Source: Solen grandis
Taxonomy: Eukaryota > Mollusca > Bivalvia > Adapedonta > Solenidae
Assembly: GCA_021229015.1 (NCBI GenBank)
Contig: CM037782.1
Location: 56,029,776-56,093,775 of the forward strand
Direction of reading: 5' to 3'
Length of the DNA: 64,000 nucleotides
Part shown: piece by piece, positions 22,724-35,830 of the stretch
Numbering within the stretch: position 1 is the first letter of the stretch
Layout: each line of letters starts with the position of its first letter
Notes under the pieces: generated by a model
What the model was told of the DNA's origin: nothing
The model's input: only the letters and a program-made list of their open reading frames with translations
Database searches by the model: none
Program-made: the position numbers and the translations under genes

Positions 22724-25700
22724 TGTTTATTAGGGCTTTCTGCCTCAAGCAGAAAGTCCTATTGGGTTTGTTCTGTTTTTTTATTAGGACTTTCTGCCTA
22801 CAGGCAGAAAGTCATATTGGGTTTGTACTGTTTTTTTATTATTCTTCTGCTTCTTCTTCTTCTTCTTATTCTTTTTTTCTTCCTCTTATATTTGTGTTAA
22901 TTTCGAGGTGTTGCCATTGACTCAGAACAATGAAAACTTTATGGCATATATTTCAAACCATGAGCTTTCGGATGCAATGAATTGTATATTCATATGACGT
23001 CATATAACGTCAGATTTGACGTCAGGTGAAAAAGTTTGTACGCGGTCTACAGCCATTATTTCTGGACCGATTTTCATCAAAATTTCACAGAATGTGTATG
23101 TTAGGCTCTAGTTGTGCATCCCTGTGTCCGTTTTTCAAAATTCGAAAAGTCCATGGTTCTATAGCGAATCCAAGATTCGAACCAAGGTCGTAAATTTTTA
23201 AATGCTTATAAAATCTGTCCTATTTAAGATAGAAAGTTGATATTTAGTCAGTATATAGATCTCTAGAAGTTTTAAACATTTTTTGAAAATAAATGTCATA
23301 TGACGTCACGTGACGTCATTATATGATAATGTATTTCTAATATTAACAAGAATATTTCTATATGTTGAAATTGTCGAAGGGCAATGAAAATTTAATGACA
23401 CATGCTTCAAACGCTGAAATTTTGATTTCTATGATTTTCATATGCCTATGACGTCATATGACGTCACACTTGAAATATGCAACAAAAGTTGTACGCGGTC
23501 TACAGCCATTGTTTATGAGCCGACTTTCATCAAATTTTCACAGATTGTGTATATTAAGTTCTAGTTGTGCATCTCGGTGTCCGTTTTTCAAAATTCGAAA
23601 AGTCCATGGTTCTATAGCGAATTCAAGATTCGAACCAAGGTCGTAAATTTTTAAATGCTTATAAAATCGGTCCTATTTGAGATAGAAGAGTGATATTTGG
23701 TCAGTATATAGGTCTCTGGGAGTCTTAAACATTTTGTGAAAATAAACGTCATATGACGTCACGTGACGTCATTATATGATAATGTATTTCTAATATTGAC
23801 AAGAGTATTTCTATACGTTGAAATTGTCGAAGGACAATGAAAATTAAATGACAAATGATTCAGACGCTGAAATTTCGATTCCAATGATTTTCAGAAGCCT
23901 ATGCCGTCATATGACGTCACATTTGAAATTGACTACAAAAGTTTGTACACGGTCCAGAGCCATTATTAATGGGCCGATTTTCATCAAATTTTCACAGAAT
24001 GTGTATATTACGTTCTTATTGTGTATAACCGGTGTCCGTTTTTTCAAAATTCAAAAAGTCCAAGCATATATGGCGGATCCAAGATTCGAACCAATGACGT
24101 CAATATTTAAATGCTTATAAAAACTGTCCTATTTGAGATAGAAAGTTGAAATTTTGTCAGTTAGTAGGTCTCTGGGTGTCTTAACAATTATGTGTAAATA
24201 AACGTCATATGACGTCACGTGACGTCATTTGTTTATTATTATTATTCTTTTCTTCTTCCTAACCAAACGTCATATGAGGTCACATTTGAAATTGACTACG
24301 AAAGTTTGTACACGGTCCAGAGCCATTATTAATGGCCGATTTTTATCAAATTTTCACAGAATGTGTATATTACGTTCTTATTGTGTATACCGGTGTCCGT
24401 TTTTCAAAATTCGAAAAGTCCAAGCACCTATGGCGGATCCAAGATTCGAACCAAGGACGTCAATTTTTAAATGCTTATAAAAACTGTCCTATTTGAGATA
24501 GAAAGTTGAAATTTTGTCAGTTAGTAGGTCTCTGGGTGTCTTACAATTATGTGAAAATAAACGTCATATGACGTCACGTGACGTCATTTTTTTATTATTA
24601 TTATTATTTTCTTCTTCCTAACTAAACGTTTATTTTAATATATTGCAATAGTCCTAGGACGATGAAATTTTTATGGGTTATTAGACAAGCGAGGAAATTT
24701 TGATTGCAATGATTATCAGCAGCTTTTGACGTCACATGACGTCACAGCTAATAATAGTGGAAAATGGTGTTCGCGCTCTACTGCCGTCATTTATTGTCGG
24801 ATTGTCTTCAAATTTTAACAGATGGTACATCTTGAAACTAAAGTGTGCATATCCTGTCAGCTAACCGAAATTCCGAAAGACCGAAGTTCTGTGGCTGAAA
24901 TAAGATTCGAACATAGGACCTAAAATTTCATTTTAGAATTAAAGAGCTTCAGGATGAAATAGAAAGGTGAATCTTACACAGTTTGCAGTTCTGCAGAATT
25001 TCTACATATATTTTGAGTCGTGACATCATATGACCTTATGTGACGTCATAAGCATACTTCTTAATTTTTATTTTAGGGCAATGATTTCGACATGATGCCA
25101 GTTGTTCAGAATAATGAATATTTCAGAGTAATGACAGTAAAGTATGCGCTTTTGAACAAAAGCGTCTTCAGCACCCTATGACGTCACATGACGTCAGAAC
25201 TAAAAATAGTTAAAAATGGTGTTCACGCTCTACAGCCGCCATTTATGGTCGGATTTTCTTCAAATTTTCACAGATGGTACAACATGAAACTAAGGTGTGC
25301 ATATCCTGTAAGCTAACTGAAATTCCGAAAGACCGAAGTTCTGTGGCTGAAATAAGATTCGAACATAGGACCGAAAATTTCATTTTAGGATTTCAGAGCT
25401 TCAGGATGAGATAGAAAGTTGAAACATACACAGTTTGCAGTTCTGCAGAATTTCTTAATATATTTTGATTCGTGACGTCAAATGTCGTCATGTGACGTCA
25501 TAAGCATACTTCTTAATTTTCATTTTAGGGCAATGATTTCGACATGATGCCAGTTGTTCAGAATAATGAATATTTTAGTTTAATGACAGTAAAGTATGCG
25601 CTTTTGAACAAAAGCATCTTCAGCACCCTATGACGTCATGTGACGTCAGAGCTAAAAATATTGAACAATGGTGTTCGCGATCTACAGCCGCCATTATGGT

Positions 25701-26563
25701 CGGATTTTCTTCTAATTTTCACAGATGGTACCCTTGAAACTAAGGTGTACATATCCTGCCAGCTTACCGAAATTCCGAAAAACCGAAGTTCTGTGGCTGA
25801 AGTAATATTCGAACATAGTACCAAAAATTTCATTTTAGGATTGAAGAGCTTCAGGATGAGATAGAAAGTTGAAACTTACACAGTTTGCAGTTCTGCATTA
25901 TTTCTACAAATATTATGAATCGTGACGTCAGAGGACGTCATAAGCATACCACTTATTTTTAATTTGGGGCAATGATTTCGACATGATGCCAATTGTTCAG
26001 AATAGTGAAAATTTCAGAGTTATTGCAGTAAAATATGCGCTTTTGAGCAACAACATTTTCAGCACCCTATGACGTCACGTGACGTCAGAGCTAAAAATAG
26101 TGAAAAATGGTATTCGCGCTCTACAGCCGCCATTTATGATCAGATTTTCTTCAAATTTTTACAAATGGTACATCTTGAAACTAAGGTGTGAATATTTTGT
26201 CAGCTAACCTTAATTCCGAAAAACCGAAGTATTGTGGCTGAAGTAAGATTCGAACATAGGACCAAAAATTTCATTTTAGGGCTAAAGAACTTCGGGATGA
26301 GAACACAGTTTGCAGTTCTGCAGAATATCTTAATATATTTTGAGTCGTGACGTCATATGACGTCATAAGCATACTACTACTACTGCTATTTTTTTTTCTT
26401 CGTAACTAAACGCTTATTTTTCGCGGAATATAATGTCAATTAATCAGCATGAACATGAAATACTACCAGAGGTGAGTCATTACATGAAACTTCTATCTCC
26501 TGCTTTTTGCATTAACACAGGTTGCAGAAAGTCCTATCATTCGTTTAGACGAATGACATCTAG
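22724..26563 (+). mobile_element. Helitron-like copy g with two 5' leaders
   Basis: Leaders start at 22732 and 22795. Type A units follow to ~24590, with leaderless 5' modules at 24236-24265 and 24595-24630, then type B units whose AGCACCCTATGACGTCA starts lie at 25171, 25622 and 26061 (spacing 451, 439). The 3' region with GTGAGTCATTACATGAAACT precedes GTTGCAGAAAGTCCTA, hairpin TCATTCGTTTAGACGAATGA (26537-26556) and CTAG ending at 26563. The first ~1.8 kb are near-identical by eye to 30748-32230. Confidence 0.87.
22732..22840 (+). repeat. Two tandem 5' leader hairpins
   Basis: The leader at 22732 is AGGGCTTTCTGC with GCAGAAAGTCCT; the leader at 22795 is AGGACTTTCTGCC with GGCAGAAAGTCAT. Each is followed by ATTGGGTTTGT(T/A)CTGTTTTT. 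Confidence 0.88.
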
Positions 26564-27250
26564 TTATTATTAGGACTTTCTGCCTAAAGCAGAAAGTCCT
26601 ATTGGGTTTGTTATGTTTATTATTATTATTCTTTTCTTCTTCCTAACTAAACGCTTATTTTTATATGTTGCAATAGTCCTAGGACGATAATATTTTCATG
26701 GCATATTAGTCACGTGAGGAAATTTTGATTTCAATGATTTTCAGCTCCTTATGACGTCACATGACGTCACAGCTAAAAATAGTGAAAAATGGTGTTCGCG
26801 CTCTACAGCCGTCATTTACGGTCGGATTTTCTTCAAATTTTCACAGATGGTACATCTTGAATCAAAGGTGTGCATATCCTGTCAGCTAACCGAAATTCCG
26901 AAAGACCGAAGTTCTGTGGCTGAAATAAGATTCGAACATAAGACCGAAAATTTCATTTTAGGATTAAAGAGCTTCAGGATGAGATAGAAAGTTGAAACTT
27001 ACACAGTTTGCAGTTCTGCAGAATTTCTACATATGTTTAGAGTTATGACGTCATATGACGTCATGTGACGTCACAGACTAAGACTTAGTTCTTCTCATTT
27101 GCACTAATTTCGGAATATAATTTCAATTGTTCAGCATGAACATGAAATACTACCAGAGGTGAGTCATTACATGAAACTTCTATCTCCTGCTTTTTGCATT
27201 AACACAGCTTGCAGAAAGTCCTATCATTCGTTTTCACGAATGACATCTAG
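26564..27250 (+). mobile_element. Helitron-like copy h, short with one leader
   Basis: The leader at 26572 (AGGACTTTCTGC, loop CTAAA, GCAGAAAGTCCT) is followed by (TTA)n, TTCTTCCTAACTAAACGC and one type B core unit. The 3' end has GCTTGCAGAAAGTCCTA, hairpin TCATTCGTTTTCACGAATGA (27224-27243) and CTAG ending at 27250. At ~690 bp it is the shortest complete copy and shows the minimal layout clearly. Confidence 0.88.
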
Positions 27251-28715
27251 TTATTATTATTTCACCTTTTGAGGTTCAAATTAAAACAGGTTGCCAATAA
27301 GCCAGCAGCATGAAATTTTAACAGTGATCAGAGTGAATTAAGCCCTTTTGAATGCACTAATTTTCATCTTCATATGACGTCAGGTGACGTCACAGCTAAA
27401 AATAGTGAAAAATGGTGTTCGCGCTCTTCAGCCGTCATTTATGGTCGGATTTTCTTCAAATTTTCACAGATGGTACATCTTGAAACTAAGGTGTGCATAT
27501 CTTGTCAGCTAACCGAAATTCCGAAAGACCGAAGTTCTGTGGCTGAAATAAGATTCGAACATAGGACCGAAAATTTCATTTTAGGATTAAAGAGCTTCAG
27601 GATGAGATAGAAAGTTGAAACCTACACAGTTTGCAGTTCTGCAGAATTTCTACATATTTTGAGTCGTGACTCAAGTGACGTCATAAGCATACTTATTAAT
27701 TTTCATTTTAGGGCAATGATTTCGACATGATGCCAGTTGTTCAGAATAATGAAAATTTCAGAGTTATGACAGTAAAGTATGCGCTTTTGAACAAAAGCAT
27801 CATCAGTACCCTATGACGTCACATAACGTCAGAGCTAAAAATAGTGAAAAATGGTGTTCGCGCTCTACAGCCGTCATTTATAGTCGGATTTTCTTCAAAT
27901 TTTCACAGATGGTACCTCATGAAACTAAGTGTGCATATCCTGTCAACTAACCGAAATTCTGAAAGACCTAAGTTCTGTGGCTGAAATAAGATTCGAACAT
28001 AGACCGAAAATTTCATATTACGATTAAAGAGCTTCAGAATAGATAGAAATTTGAAACTTACACATTTTGCAGTTCTGAAGAATTTCTAAATATATTTTGA
28101 GTCGTGACGTCATATGACGTCATGTGACGTCATAAGCATACTTCTTAATTTTCATTTTAGGGCAATGATTTCGACATGATGCCAGTTGTTCAAATAATGA
28201 AAATTTCAGAGGTATGACAGTAAATTAGTCGCATTTGAACAAAAGCATCTTCAGCACCCTATGACGTCAGGTGACGTCAGAGTTAAAAATAGTGAAAAAT
28301 GGTGTTCACGCTCTAAAACGGCCATTTATGGTCGGATTTTCTTCAAATTTTCACAGATGGTACATCTTGAAACTAAGGTGTGCATATCTTGTCAGCTAAC
28401 CGAAATTCCGAAAGACCGAAGTTCTGTGGCTGAAATAAGATTCGAACATAGGACCGAAAAATTTCATTTTAGGATTAAAGAGCTTCAGGATGAGATAGAA
28501 AGTTGAAACTTACACAGTTTGCAGTTCTGCAGAATTTCTTAAAATATTTTGAGTGGTGACGTCATTTGACGTCATGTGACGTCATAGGCGAAACTTATAA
28601 TAAGGATTTTCTTCAATATTTGAAGATGGTGGATGTCAGAAAAGTAAATAAGCATGATCAGGTTTGACATAGTTAGCAGAAAGCCCTTTCTTTTGTTCGA
28701 ACAAAAGGAGTCTAG
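27251..28715 (+). mobile_element. Helitron-like copy i
   Basis: It starts TTATTATTATTTCACC directly after CTAG. Three type B core units follow (CGCGCTCTTCAGCCGTCATT and similar). The 3' end has a different hairpin: AGCAGAAAGCCCTTT, stem CTTTTGTTC/GAACAAAAG (28690-28707), then GAGTCTAG ending at 28715. Confidence 0.85.
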
Positions 28716-30615
28716 TTATTATTATTATTATTATTCTTTTCTTCCAAAAGAGTTGCTATTTCAATAGGTTCCTGGCGGTCTAGAATCACGAAAATTTAAT
28801 AGCACATACCTAAGGCGATGAAATTTTAGAATCTATTATTTTCATATTCGTATGACGTCACATGACCTCAAATTTGAGAATTGCTACAAAAGATTGTTTC
28901 GCGCTCTACATCCTTCATTTCTTGGTGGATTTTCTTGATATTTTCACAAAATGTGTCTATTACGTTCTAGATGTGCACTATTATATACCTTTCCCCAGAA
29001 TCGAAAACACCAAGGTTCTGTGGTTAACCAAGTTTCGAACTTTGGACCTTAAAATGTATTTAAGTATTTTGTAGCTCCTATGAAAGCTAGAAATCTCAAA
29101 TTGACACCACATATACTCCTTGATGTCTTTTTTATATTCTGTGACTTATGACGGCATATGACGTCATTTGATGTCATAATGTTAAAAATAATTCTGAAAC
29201 AAATACAAACGGTTTTTCAGCCCTGTACTCCAAATTTCTTGACGATTGACTTCAAATTTCTCTGAATCTGCACCATTGCATCTCTTTGTCAAATATCATT
29301 TCCGTTTTCGAAATTCTCAAAGGTCAAGGTCATATATCAATTATCGTTTTTTCTTTTGACCTTAAATATCTCAAAAACGAAAAACATTCTATCGAGACAA
29401 TATGCGTATTTTCATTAGTGCTTTCGAAGCTCTTTCTGATGATAAAATATTTTTGAAGATCGGGCTTGAAATGGCACCATCAATGGCGGAACAGCGAAAA
29501 CGGCGCTATACGTAGTGTAGAAAACTGCATGTATCTCAAAAAATATTGATTTTTGTAAATATCATTATGAACATGATTATAGCCCAATCAATTTCCTTTC
29601 GAACGAAATGCAGCTTTTAAAGATCCAAAGAATAGTTATTAAATTATCGTTCATGAAGTAAATTTCATGACCATATTTTGGCATATTTTTGCATTTTTTT
29701 CCGAGGTTTAAGCGTATTAAAGAACCAAACAAACGGTACCCTGCTTTTCTTATTTGGTCATGATATAAGAAAGTTCAAAAGCAGTTATGAATAGGTCCAT
29801 ACATAAAGCGTGTGAAATGTTGGGAATTTAATGACCTTTCTAACGGTACCCTGCTTTTCTTATTTGGTCATGATATAAGAAAGTTACATGAGAAATAAGA
29901 ACTCATGCTAATAATCATAAAAGTGTAAATGCGCAATTCAAACGCAATCAATAAACTATTCATTCTTATTATTTAAACATATATAAAGCGTTATATGTTA
30001 GATACCGAAGTAATAGCCTTTGTAAATTAATAATGTAACTATGCTTTAATATTTTCAGCCAAATTAAACAGGTTTTAAAATTTTAAAATGTGTTTCAGTT
30101 AATTCAGATACCACTGGAATGTCAAATAGTTATATGTATATAAAGTAGAATGTTAAGTTCTGTTGAGAAATCTACTGGGCGTCACTGTAAGCAAGCAGTA
30201 AAGGTACAACGTTTACCTGTGCTCATGTGAGGCCGCGGTCTACTATATTTGTTCAGTTTATCTCTATATATATTTTCTTAGTAAAAGAAATGTCTAGTGT
30301 ATAAAATTCATACTTTAATTTAGTGTCCTTTATTCAATATTGATAAATGAAAATAAAGACAAGGTAAATAGTAATTTTACGTTCTTTTAAATGAACAACA
30401 GGGACAATTGTTTTATATTATAGAAAGGATACATTTGAAATGAACTAAGTTAAAAAACACATATTCTCAATATGGAAATGCAGGTATTATACCACAGAGA
30501 AACGTAAATTTGGGATGTCGACATTGTTTATGAACAAATTCTTTTCAGCTGGTCAGGCTTAAACTGAGTTGCAGCGCAGAAAGCCCTTATCGTTTGTGAG
30601 GCAAACGAAGTCTAG
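28716..30615 (+). mobile_element. Helitron-like copy j
   Basis: It starts (TTA)n and CTTTTCTTCC after CTAG. One diverged core unit (CGCGCTCTACATCCTTCATT) is followed by repeat family D (29195-29900) and unrecognised AT-rich sequence. The 3' end is GCGCAGAAAGCCCTTA, stem TCGTTTG/CAAACGA (30590-30608), then AGTCTAG ending at 30615. Confidence 0.82.
29195..29900 (+). repeat. Dispersed repeat family D
   Basis: Shares TTAAATATCTCAAAAACGAA, ATTCTATCGAGACAATATGC and TTTTTGAAGATCGGGCTTGA with 17251-17896. The segment CTAACGGTACCCTGCTTTTC occurs twice within it (near 29732 and 29840), with the preceding bases diverged. Confidence 0.78.
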
Positions 30616-33600
30616 TTAGGACTTTCTGCCTAAAGCAGAAAGTCCTATTGGGTTTGTACTGTTTATTCTTCTTCTTCTTCTTCTTATTATTATTAGGACT
30701 TTCTGCCTAAAGCAGAAAGTCCTATTGGGTTTGTACTGTTTATTATTAGGACTTTCTGCCTACAGGCAGAAAGTCATATTGGGTTTGTACTGTTTTTTAT
30801 TATTCTTCTTCTTCTTCTTCTTATTATTCTTTTTTTCTTCTCTTATATTTGTGATAATTTCGAGGTGTTGCCATTGACTCAGAAAAATGAAAATTTTATG
30901 GCATATATTTCAAACCATGGGCTTTCGGATGCAATGAATTTCATATTCATATGACGTCATATAACGTCAGATTTGACGTCAGGTGAAAAAGTTTGTACGC
31001 GGTCTACAGCCATTATTTCTGGACCGATTTTCATCAAAATTTCACAGAATGTGTATGTTAGGCTCTAGTTGTGCATCCCTGTGTCCGTTTTTCAAAATTC
31101 GAAAAGTCCATGGTTCTATAGCGAATCCAAGATTCGAACCAAGGTCGTAAATTTTTAAATGCTTATAAAATCTGTCCTATTTAAGATAGAAAGTTGATAT
31201 TTAGTCAGTATATAGGACTCTAGAAGTTTTAAACATTTTGTGAAAATAAATGTCATATGACGTCACGTGACGTCATTATATGATAATGTATTTCTAATAT
31301 TAACAAGAATATTTCTATATGTTGAAATTGTCGAAGTGCAATGAAAATTTAATGACACATGCTTCAAAGGCTGAAATTTTGATTTCTATGATTTTCAATG
31401 CCTATGACGTCATATGACGTCACACGTGAAATATACAACAAAAGATTGTACGCGGTCTACAGCGATTGTTTTATGAACCGATTTTTCATCAAATTTTCAC
31501 AGAATGTGTATATTAAGTTCTAGTTGTGCATCTCGGTGTCCGTTTTTCAAAATTCGAAAAGTCCATGGTTTCTATAGCGAATTCAAGATTCGAACCAAGG
31601 TCGTAAATTTTTAAATGCTTATAAAATCGGATTTATTTGAGATAGAAAAGTGATATTTGGTCAGTATATAGGTCTCTGGGAGTCTTAAACATTTTGTGAA
31701 AATAAACGTCACATGACGTCACTTGACGTCATTATATGATAAGTATTTCTAATATTAATAAGAGTATTTCTATATGTTGAAATTGTCGAAGGGCAATGAA
31801 AATTTAATGACAAATGAATCAGATGCTGAAATTTCGATTTCAATGATTTTTAGAAGCCTATGACGTCATATGACGTCACATTTGAAATTGACTACGAAAG
31901 TTTGTACACGGTCCAGAGCCATTATTAATGTGCCGATTTTTATCAAGTTTTCACAGAATGTGTATATTACGTTTCTTATTGTGTATACCGGTGTCCGTTT
32001 TTTCAAAATTCGAAAAGTCCAAGCATCTATGACGGATCCAAGATTCGAACCAAGGACGTCAATTTTTAAATGCTTATTAAAACTGTCCTATTTGAGATAG
32101 AAAGTTGAAATTTTGTCAGTTAGTAGGTCTCTGGGTGTCTAACAATTATGTGAAAATAAACGTCATATGACGTCACGTGACGTCATTTTTTTTATTATTA
32201 TTATTCTTTTCTTCTTCCTAACTAAACCTTATTTTAATATGTGCAAAAGTCCCCGGGCCAGAAATTTTTTATGGGGATTGCCCCGTAAGGGAAAATTTTT
32301 TTCAAAGATTGTCACAGCCTATGACGTCACAGACTCACCAGCTAAAAAAAATGAAAAAGGTGTTTGCGCTCTACAGCCTCATTTTTAGTCGGGTTTTCTT
32401 CAAATTTTTTACAGATGTACATCTTTAAACTAAGGGTTGCAACTTTCAGCTAACCGAAAGACCCAAGTTCTGTGGCTGAAAAAACATTCGAAAAAGGGAA
32501 AACCCAAAATTTTATTTTTGGATTAAAGAGCTTCAGGTAAAAAAGTTGAAACTTTTCCATTTGCAGTTCTGCAGAATTTCTACATATATTTTATTCGGGC
32601 TCCCTTGAGTCAGTACGTCATAACTACTTTTTATTTTTATTTTAGGGCAATAATTTCGACATGAGCCAGTTGTTCAGAATAAGAAAATTTCAGAGTTAGA
32701 CAGTAAAGTAAGGCTTTTTTAAAAAAAACATCTTTGCACCCATTCCATATACGTCAGGCAAAAAAGGAAAAATGGTGTTCACGCTCTACGCCCCCATTTA
32801 TGGTCGGATTTTCTTCAAATTTTCACAAGGTACATCTTTAAACTAAGGTGTGCATATCCTGAAACTAATTGAAATCCGAAAGCCGAAGTTTTGTGGCTGA
32901 AATAAGATTCGAACATAGGGCCAAAATTTCATTTTAGGATTTAAAAACTTCAGGGTAGATAAAGGTTGAAACTACACAGTTGCCGTTTTTTGCAGAATTT
33001 TTACATTAATTTTGCCGTGACGTCATAAGCATACTTAATAATTTTCATTTTTTGGGCAATGATTTCGACATGATGCCAGTTGTCAGAATAATGAAAATTT
33101 TAGATTATGCAGTAACGAGCGCGTTTTAACAAAACATCTTCAGCACCCTTTTACTCATGGACGCAGACTAAAAATAGTTTTAAAAAGGTTTTCGCCTCTA
33201 TAGCCGTCATTTAGGTCGGATTTTTCTTCAAATTTTCCCAGAGTACACCTTTAAAAATAAAATGTGCACATCCGCCCGCTAACCGAAATTCCCAAAGACC
33301 CAAGTTCGTGGCTGAAATAAGATTCGAAAAATAGACCGAAAAATTTATTTTTGGGTTTAAAAAGCTTCAGGATTAGATTGAAAATTGAAACTTAAAAACA
33401 GTTTGCGTTCCCCAAATTTCTACATATATTTTTATCGTGACGTTAAATGACGTCAGGACTCATAAACAACTTCTAATTTCATTTTAGGGGAATGATTTCG
33501 ACAGATGCCAAATTTTCAGAGATGAAAATTTTAGAGATTACAGTAAGGTAACGCTTTTGAACAAAAAAATCTTTAGCACCTATGCGTCTGTGACGTCAAG

Positions 33601-34060
33601 CTAAAAAAAAGTGAGAAATGGTTTTTTTTGCCCGCCGCCCTTTAAAATTAAAAATTTTTTCAAAATTTTTAGAGATGGACATCTTGAAACAAGGGTGAAA
33701 TTTTGTCAGAACCAAATTCCGAAAACCGAAGTATGTGGCAAATAAATTCGAACAAGACCAAAAATTTCATTTTTGGGTAAAGAACTTTGGAATGAATAGA
33801 AAGTTGAAACTTTCACATTTGCAGTCCGCATAATTTCTTAATAAAATTTTTAGTGGTGACGTCATAAAACGCATAAACAAACTACTCTACTTTTTTTTTT
33901 CTTTTGTAACTAACGCTTATTTTTCGCGGAAAATAATTCAAATTTTTCAGCATGAACATAAAAAATACCAGAGGTGAGTCATTACATGAAAATTCTACTC
34001 CTGCTTTTTTCATTAATACAGGTTTGCAGAAAGTCCATCATTCGTTTAGACGAAAGACTC
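30616..34060 (+). mobile_element. Helitron-like copy k with three 5' leaders
   Basis: Leaders start at 30618, 30695 and 30748. Type A units to ~32160 are followed by a leaderless 5' module (32190-32230) and type B units. Its layout matches copy g. From about 32230 the sequence is full of small deletions and homopolymer errors. The 3' end is recognisable but damaged: TTTGCAGAAAGTCC, TCATTCGTTTAGACGAAAGA (34038-34057), then GACTCATT where CTAG is expected. Confidence 0.8.
30618..30795 (+). repeat. Three tandem 5' leader hairpins
   Basis: The leaders at 30618 and 30695 both have AGGACTTTCTGC, loop CTAAA, GCAGAAAGTCCT. The leader at 30748 has AGGACTTTCTGCC with GGCAGAAAGTCAT. All are followed by ATTGGGTTTGTACTGTTT. 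The first follows the previous copy's CTAG after only two T residues. Confidence 0.9.
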
Positions 34061-35547
34061 ATTATTATTTATATTTTTTTTTTTTCTTCCCAACTAAACG
34101 CTTATTTTTCTATGTTGCAATACCCTAGGGCGATGAAATTTTTAAAGACTTATTGCCACCAGGAAATTTTTATTTCTAGATTTTTTATATCCATACGTCA
34201 TATGACGCACATTTAAATATGCTACAAAATTTTACGCGGGCTACAGCCCTTGTTTGTGAACCGATTTTCATCAAATTTTTTACAGATTTGTTATTTAATT
34301 CTATTGGCATCCCCGGGGTCCGTTTTTCAAATTCGAAAAACCAAGGTTTTTAGCGAATCCAAGATTTGAACCAAGGCGGAAATTTTTTTAAAAGCTTTTA
34401 AAAAAACGTCCTATTTTTGAAAGAAAGTTTATATTTAGTCAGTATAGGTCTCTAGAAGTTTTAAAAATTTTGTGAAAATATTTCTCATATGACGTCACGT
34501 GACGTCATTATTGAAAGTATTTCTAATATTAACAAAAATTTCTATATTTGAAAATTTTCGAAAGGCAATGAAAATTTAAAGAACAGCTTTTAAACGCTGA
34601 AATTTTGATTTTTATATTTCATATGCCCCCGACTCTATGACGTCACACTGGAAATATGCAAAAAAATTGTACCGGGGCTACAGCCTTGTTTTTTAACCGT
34701 TTTCATCAAATTTTCACAGAATGTTAATTAATTTTAGTTTTGCATCCCCCGGGGTCCTTTTTTAAAATTCGAAAAGTCCAAGGGTTCTTAGCGATTCCAA
34801 GATTTGAACCAAGGGCGTAAATTTTTTAAAATTTTTAAAAACGGTCCTATTTGAGATAAAAATGAATTTGGGGCAGTATATAGGTCTCTGGGAGTCTTAA
34901 AAAAATTTTTTGAAAATTTAAAAGCATTACTCCGTGACGTCATTATTGAAAATGAATTTCTAATTTTAACAAGATTATTTTTAAAATCTGAAATTTATGG
35001 GGCAATGAAAAAATTTAAAGCCGCAGCTTCAGATGCTGTAATTTCGATTCAAAAATTTCAGAACCTAGACGTCATAACGTCACACTTGAAAAAATGCAAC
35101 AAAATTTGTACGCGGCCAGACCATTTTTGAACCGATTTCATCAAATTTTCACAGAATGTGTATTTACGTTCTTATTGTGTATACCGGGTCCGTTTTTTAA
35201 AAATTTGAAAAAATCCCAACATATATGGCGGTCCAAAATTCGAACCAAAAACGCAATATTAAATGCTTATAAAAACTGTCCTTTTGAGATAGAAAGTTGA
35301 AATTTTTTCAGTTAGTAGTCTCTGGGTGTCTTAAAAAATTTTGAAAATAACGTCTATACTCCGTGATCATTTGTTTATTATTATTTTTTTTTCTTTTTCC
35401 AAATAAACGCTTTTTTTAATAGTTGCAAAGTCCCCCGGATGAGAAAGTTTATGGGGTTTTGGCCCGTGAGGAAATTTGATTTTCCCCCCACTGCTATATT
35501 AAAACCATATCCAAAAATATCGATTTTGTAAATTATTTTAATACATT

Positions 35548-35647
35548 NNNNNNNNNNNNNNNNNNNNNNNNNNNNNNNNNNNNNNNNNNNNNNNNNNNNN
35601 NNNNNNNNNNNNNNNNNNNNNNNNNNNNNNNNNNNNNNNNNNNNNNN
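35548..35647. other. Assembly gap, 100 N
   Basis: Exactly 100 N. Sequence quality falls steadily from ~32230 up to this gap and is clean just after it. Confidence 0.99.
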
Positions 35648-35830
35648 CCAAATTCGAAAAGGCAAAAGTTTCATGGCGAATCCAAGATTCGAACTAATGA
35701 CGTCAAATTTCAAATGCGTATAAAATCGCTTCTAGAAGAGCAAGAAAGCTGATATTTGGACTGAATATTAATCTCTAGGTCTTCTTTATATTCTGAAAAG
35801 ATGAACACCAAATGACGTCACATGACGTCA

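Noticed and set aside
25640..28506. A ~78-codon frame repeated in type B units (25640, 26751, 27374, 28261) as a conserved small protein
   Set aside because: It sits inside the repeat unit in step with its period. Most of the few differences between copies change residues, and other units have stops or shifts. Similar frames in type A units (21000, 23850, 24230, 31870) fail the same way.
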